DNA of 64,000 bases, taken from contig NC_067121.1 in assembly GCF_021347895.1 (NCBI RefSeq), positions 36,505,974-36,569,973 on the forward strand, written 5' to 3'. Positions 57,837-64,000 of this stretch are shown here, piece by piece. The first letter of the stretch is position 1, and the number at the start of each line of letters is the position of its first letter. The stretch comes from Acanthochromis polyacanthus. Lineage: Eukaryota; Chordata; Actinopteri; Pomacentridae. The position numbers and the translations under genes are program-made. The notes under the pieces were generated by a model. It did not search any database, had not been told where the DNA came from, and saw nothing but the letters and a program-made list of their open reading frames with translations.

Positions 57837-60620
57837 GCCTCAACAGTCATTAAATCACACATTCACATGTAATGACTCAGTGCGGTTCTGGCAGAGCTAA
57901 GAGACAACAGTAGCACAGTGCCTTCAGCAATCAGTCTCATTTTCATTTAGGTTTCTAGCAAGCTACATGCACTTCATGATGAGAAAAGTATGCATTTATC
58001 CTGTATTTTGGATCATGGTGAACCAGGTTAGGGCCCCTCAAGGCTCAAGTTTTATAGAAATGCTATCTTGAGGACTAAAGCAGCAGACTTGTATCCAAGA
58101 TTCTGATTACCGTGCTTCACATCTGCTTTCTCCTATGTGAGAAAACAGGTTTTATGGTGACAGCTCATTCCTCATCCATCTCAATTACGTCTGCTGGTTG
58201 TCATATTGTACATATACATTCTCATTTGTCTAAGGCCTGGCAAGTGTTCAGTCCTAATCGCCACATACATGCCGGCAGCAGCATGCAGCACTGCCATAGC
58301 CATTTCTAACAAAACATCGTATCATAGCAGATGATGCTTTGTTCCTTGGATGTGATCTGCTACATTTACAGCAAAGCAGATAAAAACTATGAAAAGATAC
58401 CATTTACTGTGATCACATTACTGTCATGCTTTGTTAAAGAAAAAAAGCTCAAGATATAGCTTTAAGATCTAAATATGAAGATGATTTTATGTTCCTCTTG
58501 TTTGAAATTCTCCTTGAAATATCGATGTCATTGATGAAACAGAAATCTGTAAGTGTTGAGTTCAGTGCTTCTTGGAGAGCTTTAATCACATGTCAGTTTC
58601 AGAGTGCTTGGTCTTCTTGTTCCCTCACTTCTCCACAGCTGATTTCTAAATTTACTTCAGTCCTGCAGGATTACCTTCATCTACTTAATGGCTTCCTGAT
58701 TGCGTGTCGAGTTCTTCTGTTAGCTTTATTAAAATTTCATTTCTGCAGTAATTAAGCAAAGCGGCACTTCTTTTCTTGAGGGGTGCTTGGGCTGTTGAAT
58801 TGTAGGCACATTAATTAAACGTGATGGTCTTGTAAATAAAGCAAGCTGTGGTTTAATTGCAATCTTGGCATAGTGTCCAGAAAGAATGCTGGGAGATTGT
58901 GGCATATTAATGCAGCTCCGTAGGGACTCCGAGAAGTGCTTTCTTATGTTTGTTGATAATTTGATCCATAAAAATAATTCTGTCAAAGCTGCCTGGAGCG
59001 ATATTCGAGTTGACAATGTGTAGCGAGCTCCGCTTTCTGTAGACTTCAGAAATGAAGGCGTATCTCTTCAGTAAAGACCTTCAGCCAACAGTCAGCTTAC
59101 CTCAAAAAACTTGAAATGTTTTTCCCTCCCTAAAAACAAGCCTCCTGACAGTCGGAGGAGAGTAAGCCATTGTTACGGTGCAGGCAGCTGGAGTGAAAAG
59201 TGTGGCGCAGAATGCAAATGTGAGAGCCGCTCCACTACCAAAATGGGAAAAAATAAATAAATTTAAAAAACTATCTCTCAGCTTCAGTTGTGAAGACAGG
59301 TCGTCTGTCTTCCTCCTCTGGGCCAAGACGATAACATCTGTTAGCACATATGGCACATCAGAAAAGAGTAGGTTTGTAAATCTAACAGAAACAATGACAA
59401 TGAGGATGACGAATGGAGGACAAAAATCATATGTTGATTAGACGCAGGTCTATATATCATCTGTGCTGTCACTGTGGATATATGTATGCATGTATGTATG
59501 ATGGATAGATAGATGCACCTCTGTAAATGCACTCACATCTGTCTGACTACTGCTTGGCTCTCCTGTGAACACACATGTCCTCTCTAAAAGCTGCCCGTTA
59601 GACATCAGGTAATAAGTCCTATTGAATTAAAGATGCCATTCCTTCCTGTTTGACGAGACATTCGCGTGAGGAAGTAATGTACCTGAATCTATAAATTAAG
59701 GCTAGATTAGAATCAGAAGGTAGATACACAGGGACCCTAAAACCAATCTATATGGAAACAGCAAAGACTTGTCTGTCTGAGACTTGATTCAATCAGGACC
59801 GCTCCTTCCAGCCCTTTTTTTTTTTTTTAATAAATTCTGCGGACAGGATATGTTACGAGGTCCCGTTTGATAAATAGTAATGGCCTCCACCTGCCACCCT
59901 GCTCTGGCATTCACACAGCCTAATGGCCATATGTTTTGAGACCAGCAGATGCTCACTTAACCTTCTACCGATGAGCCACAGATTCACAGGAAAGTCCATC
60001 ACAGCCAAACACCTCATGTTCAGGGATGCACCTTAAAACCACCACAGCGTTTAGGCATATCTTACAAAAGGGCAAAGGCACAGCAAAGGAAATATTTAGA
60101 AAATTCATTATAACTCTTCAATATCAGCTCTCCCACTGCACTACCTCTGCTATATGAACCACATCCATAAAAGCAGAACAGCTGTCTTTGAAAAAAAACA
60201 CAAGGACTGCATGAGAGTGCATTTTTCTCTCTAAAGGCAGTTTTAGTTTGTTCGTACTGTACCGTACTTATCCAACATTTTGAAGCTCTTACTCTTTTTT
60301 TTATTGCAAATTTGCTTCACTTTGTTGCAAACAGATAGTTGTCAGAGGCGTACTGCTACACCGATGGCTGCAATCCATCACCTTACCTGTTCCACATGAT
60401 AAGAAAATGTAAAGTGGATTGATTAGCAGTTAATATGAATGGCAAAATCTTACATCACGAAGCATCCTGCACCCACAGAATATTGCGTCTCCAGAGATCA
60501 ATCTGCATCCACTTTCTACTTTTTGAGAAGCATTACTGTCATTTTGTAAAGTGATTTTCCACTAATAATTTATTGCAATAAATGCAAGTTTTTAAAAATG
60601 TAGAGAATTCCAACCACTGG
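57837..60620. other. Unique non-coding block
   Basis: No gene recognised. 58780-59010 is complex and repeat-free with several ATTA/TAAT cores and might be a conserved non-coding element. A (GTAT)/(GATA) patch lies near 59480-59512 and a T-run near 59814-59828. Confidence 0.45.
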
Positions 60621-61300
60621 GAATTCACAATGATCATTGTGCAGTCCTAGAAACCATTAATAAAACCTGCCACAGACTAGCCAAGGCCCCAGATTGTTGT
60701 GCATCTCTAGAAGACACAACATTTCCCCAGCTTCTAGATACTCTGCATCCTCAAAACCCCAGTCATCATGTGTTCCCAGAGACCACTGTGCTTCCCTATA
60801 CCCCACACTACTGTTCAGCCAAAGAGACAACTAGGAATCCCCAAATCCCTGATCCTTGTGCATCCTTAGACAGTACTATGTATTCCCAATACCATCTCTA
60901 ACTGCACTCCTGTGTTTTTTCCAGTGCTATATTAGGAAAATAGCACTCGAAAGGTCATTGAAAACAATCCAATGAACTCGGAAGCCACTATTGTCTATTG
61001 TATTGCAGATTTACTGGGCATTTAGCCTTCCATTGTTTCAAATGGGTTGTTGTCAATCATTAAAAAAATGTTAAATGGTTTAGAATACTGTGTGCACCCC
61101 TTGAACCAACCATGCATCTCCAAACCGTGGATTAGTGTTCATCCCCAGAGGCTATGGTCAATTTCCAGACACCACTGTGCACTCCAAGATCTCACATCAC
61201 TGTTTCTGTAGCAGCTACTGTGCATCCATAATTCTACTCCTAACAGCATCCTTGTGGTTTTTCTAATGCAATTTTGGGAACCAGCACAATAAAGGTCACG
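60620..61300. repeat. Degenerate minisatellite
   Basis: A loose unit of a few tens of bases, of the type ACCACTGTGCATCCCCAGA, recurs many times (CACTGTGCTTCCCTATACCC, CCTTGTGCATCCTTAGACAG, CACCACTGTGCACTCCAAGA, GCTACTGTGCATCCATAATT). A longer unit is also duplicated. CTAACTGCACTCCTGTGTTT followed by a GGAAAATAGCACTCGAAAGG line near 60900 matches CTAACAGCATCCTTGTGGTT and GGGAACCAGCACAATAAAGG near 61245, about 340 bp apart. The copies are old and diverged. Confidence 0.6.
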
Positions 61301-61979
61301 TAAAATGATGAAGCAGTTAACGGCACTGGGTTAATTTCAGTACTCGGAAAACAAAAAGAGCAGTCCAGCAGTGGGGATTGTTGCAAAGGCTGGTCAGTTT
61401 CAAGTTCCATGAGCAGTAAAGTAGACAGAAATAAGAACAGCAGTATTATCTGTTAGGCTGAGTTTGGATTACAGGAAGTTCAGCCTGATTTACCCTTAAT
61501 TCACCCCAGAACTGGGAATCAAGGGAGACAATGTGTAAAGAGGTAGTGAGAGAAGGAAATCTTGAGTGAAAAGAGAGAGGAAGCTAAAAGAAAAGTGGAG
61601 CTCCTTTGGTAATATAATCTTGTTATTTTTAAACCTGTAGTGTGAATATGAGTTTTATTTCCGAGCAGACAATTTATGGGATGTCTGCTTGTGCATGATG
61701 CAGTAGAGGATTTTCAAACTGGGCCTGAGCCTATGTTGTTATAATAAAAATAATGTTAAATAACAATCTTGGGTTGTGTTTTTTGTTTGTTTTTTTTGTT
61801 TTTTTTTTTAAAGACATAAATAATCTTTTCCCACATGAGAATACTGAAAATATTGGCTTATAGTACCTGTTTCTGAAAGACACAGGCTTTCTTTTATTGG
61901 GCATCTAAACTAGTTCTTGTGCAACTAAATCTAATAACAATGCTTGTTTTTGATTTCTATTTAAGACTGTTATTGGTAA
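61301..61979. other. Unique spacer with T-rich run
   Basis: Contains a T/G run at about 61775-61811. No gene recognised. Confidence 0.5.
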
Positions 61980-63075
61980 AGCACAACAGATATTCAGGCT
62001 TCGACCTACTGTCGAGCCTTAGACCCAAAAGGAACAGCTCAAATTCCATACTAGTCATGAGACAACGGTCTAGTTCTTTACCCTGGACAGGTCATTGGAG
62101 TACTTCCAATTTTGGCTACAAGTGTTTTGTCGATCTGCAGGAGGCTTATGGCTGTGTCCCTTTAGGAATCTCGTGTTGGGGAATTTTAGGCATTGGTGCC
62201 ATTTGGGCATCCAGACCTTATATAATTGGAGTGAGAATTGTGTTTGAATTATTGGCATGGAATCAAGTAGATTCACATTTGGTGTTGGCCTGCATCAGGT
62301 TGCCCCTGACAGTTCTGTTTGTGATTTCCAAGGACAGGATTGAGACCATGGCCGTGACCTTCAGAAGGCAGAGCGGTGGTTTGCCACTGACTGTGAAGCA
62401 TGTTGGATTAGAATCACCACCATTAAGTCTGAGGCTGTAATATTCTCACAGGAAACGGCAGACTGCTCCCTTCAGGTTGGTACTGAGTTGTTGCCCCAGC
62501 TAAAGGACTTGGGGCCTTGTTCACGAGTGAGAGTAAAATAGTGTGAGAGACTGACAGGAACTGGTCTAGTGTCTGTGATAACGTGGGAATTGTACAAACC
62601 ACTGTGGTGACGTGGAATTTATCCATGTTCCAAGCCTCATCTATCATCATTAGCTTTAGGTAATAACCATTAGAAAATTGGTTTTAAATACAAGCAGAGA
62701 ATAAAGTTTCTTCAGTAGAATGCCTGGGCTAATCCTTAGAGACAGGGTAATGATCTCAGACATCCAGAAGAAGCTCAGGGTACAGCTGACTCCTTTGCAC
62801 TTCAATCAAGGTGGTTTGGACGTCTGATTAGAATGCCTCCTGTGCGTCTTTCCCTTACACTGAAGGTTTTCTGGGCATGTCGATCTGGTAGGAGACCCTG
62901 TGGTAGACCCAAAATAAGCTGGAGAGTTTGTATACCTTTCCTGGCCTGACAAGAACTTGGAATCCCCTCGGAGGAGCTGGAAAATGTTGCTCTGGAGAGG
63001 GACATTTGAACGTAAAGTCCACCTTAACTCATTGCCAACATGACTCAACGCTGGAAATACATCAGAAAATGAATG
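61980..63075 (+). pseudogene. Degraded RTE/Rex3-type LINE reverse transcriptase
   Basis: A plus-strand frame (within 61919-62440) reads YKCFVDLQEAYGCVPLG, the RT pattern 'FVDLEKAFD.VPR', and later VLFVISKDRIETM, the 'ILF..FMDRI' pattern just before the catalytic YADD box. The YADD box itself is missing: the sequence jumps from the CAGAAGGCAGAGC region straight to GGTTTGCCACTGACTGTGAA, which in another frame is the post-catalytic 'RFA..CE' segment. Downstream come CTTGTTCACGAGTGAGAG, a gap of some 450 bp against the family, then AGAGACAGGGTAATGATCTC, AGAATGCCTCCTGTGCG, GGTAGACCCAAAATAAGCTG, GGAATCCCCTCGGAGGAGCT and AAATGAATGGATATTC where Rex3 ends in GATG repeats. Homology is from memory of the fish consensus. 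Confidence 0.78.
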
Positions 63076-64000
63076 GATATTCAAAAAATCTTTTGTTTGT
63101 GGTTATATATTGTGTGTATATTGTGCTGTGCATTATGTTACCAACAGTGGACAACTTTTTTAATGTAAATTTACTACTGAGTTCAGAGAAGAGATTGAAA
63201 TAGGAAAATCTACAATGTGTAGACTTGAAGGTTGTCACACAGCAAACGGAGCATGCACAGCCTTTTTGCAAGCATAATTCAAAGTCACTCATCTTGACCC
63301 TTAACTTAACTATGATTTAAAGCATTTTCAACAGCTCTAAATCAACCCAGGATAATGTGCATATCTGAAATGTTACAGAATTTGACTATAAGGATATGCC
63401 GGTGCACAGATACAGTACATCACCAAACCTCTGTATGCATGGGAAATCTAATTACCGAATAATCCTCCTACATCTGTAATCCTCCTACATCTTGTTAAAA
63501 CTGAATTATATCCAACAAAGTGTTTATACTTCACAAAATTACAATCTTATTTCCTCTAAATTGTCCTTTAAGTCGGTTTAAGGTCGGCAATATCTAATTT
63601 CACACTGCCTTAGCTCTTCAATGAAGTTATGTGATACATAGAACATTATATCCCAACTCAACATACTATGAATTTATGACATTACCGTTCAGACAAATTC
63701 AGTTATTACTCTCGGTTTCTGGAAATTAAGCCTGAAGCATGTGGTATCATTTATTCATGCTGGAAACTGTATAACACAAAAGCAGGACTAAAAGCACCCT
63801 TTGAAGATGATTTAAATATACTTTTGTACAAAAATGGGGGTAAATTGGGATGATTTTCCAGGTTTTTCCCCCAAACATGTCTGTCCATTATTTCATATAT
63901 TCCATTAAGTTCCTTTTGCTGGATTTGAATGAATGACTCTAGTACTCCAATCAACATCAAGTGTGGTCTCTCTGTGCAAATATGTGAAAAATAATATTTA
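63076..64000. other. Unique non-coding end of window
   Basis: A+T-rich, no gene or repeat recognised. Confidence 0.5.

Noticed and set aside
57170..57853. 144- and 160-codon overlapping frames as genes
   Set aside because: Both lie in the Harbinger-like element, and the plus frame reads through its right inverted repeat into flanking DNA. At most they hold transposase debris.

Overview
This 64-kb window looks like teleost fish nuclear DNA: A+T-rich, almost gene-free, and strewn with decayed transposable elements typical of ray-finned fishes. These include Tc1-, mariner-, Tigger-, piggyBac- and Harbinger-type DNA elements, an RTE/Rex3-type LINE, LINE tails and a tRNA-derived SINE. I found no protein-coding exon, tRNA or rRNA gene I would defend. 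The open frames are short, start at chance ATGs, lie in repeats or simple sequence, and match no family I know. The window is best read as intron or intergenic desert. The species cannot be named from it.

Layout. 1-16 kb: mostly unique DNA, with one Tigger-like non-autonomous element (853-1660), short microsatellites and stretches that could be conserved regulatory DNA. 15.9-20.5 kb: one copy of an unclassified dispersed repeat (its inverted partner is at 42.3 kb), a LINE/SINE tail with a microsatellite, and a Tc1-type MITE. 20.9-27.8 kb: the dominant object, a 6.9-kb foldback element. Its two arms (2875 and 2575 bp) are near-perfect inverted copies around a 1.47-kb loop, bounded by a perfect 7-bp direct repeat. 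28-34 kb: a candidate DNA transposon, an hAT-type MITE and a 374-bp near-perfect hairpin MITE.

38-39.5 kb: a LINE 3' tail, then a tandem pair of piggyBac-like elements separated by duplicated 112-bp TTAA-bounded spacers. 42-49 kb: the second copy of the dispersed repeat, a SINE fragment, an L2-type tail beside a C-rich/G-quadruplex tract, and a TIR-bounded element carrying 147-bp tandem repeats. 50-54 kb: a Tc1-family transposon split by about 0.8 kb of unrelated DNA, and a mariner transposase remnant. 57-63 kb: a Harbinger-like element with TAA target duplications, a degenerate minisatellite, and a degraded Rex3/RTE-type LINE whose RT core is partly deleted.

Nothing here forms an operon or pathway. 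The biology is transposon biology. The item most worth follow-up is the 6.9-kb foldback: I cannot assign it to a superfamily, it carries an embedded LINE-type tail in both arms, and any read-through transcript would fold into a kilobase-scale dsRNA.
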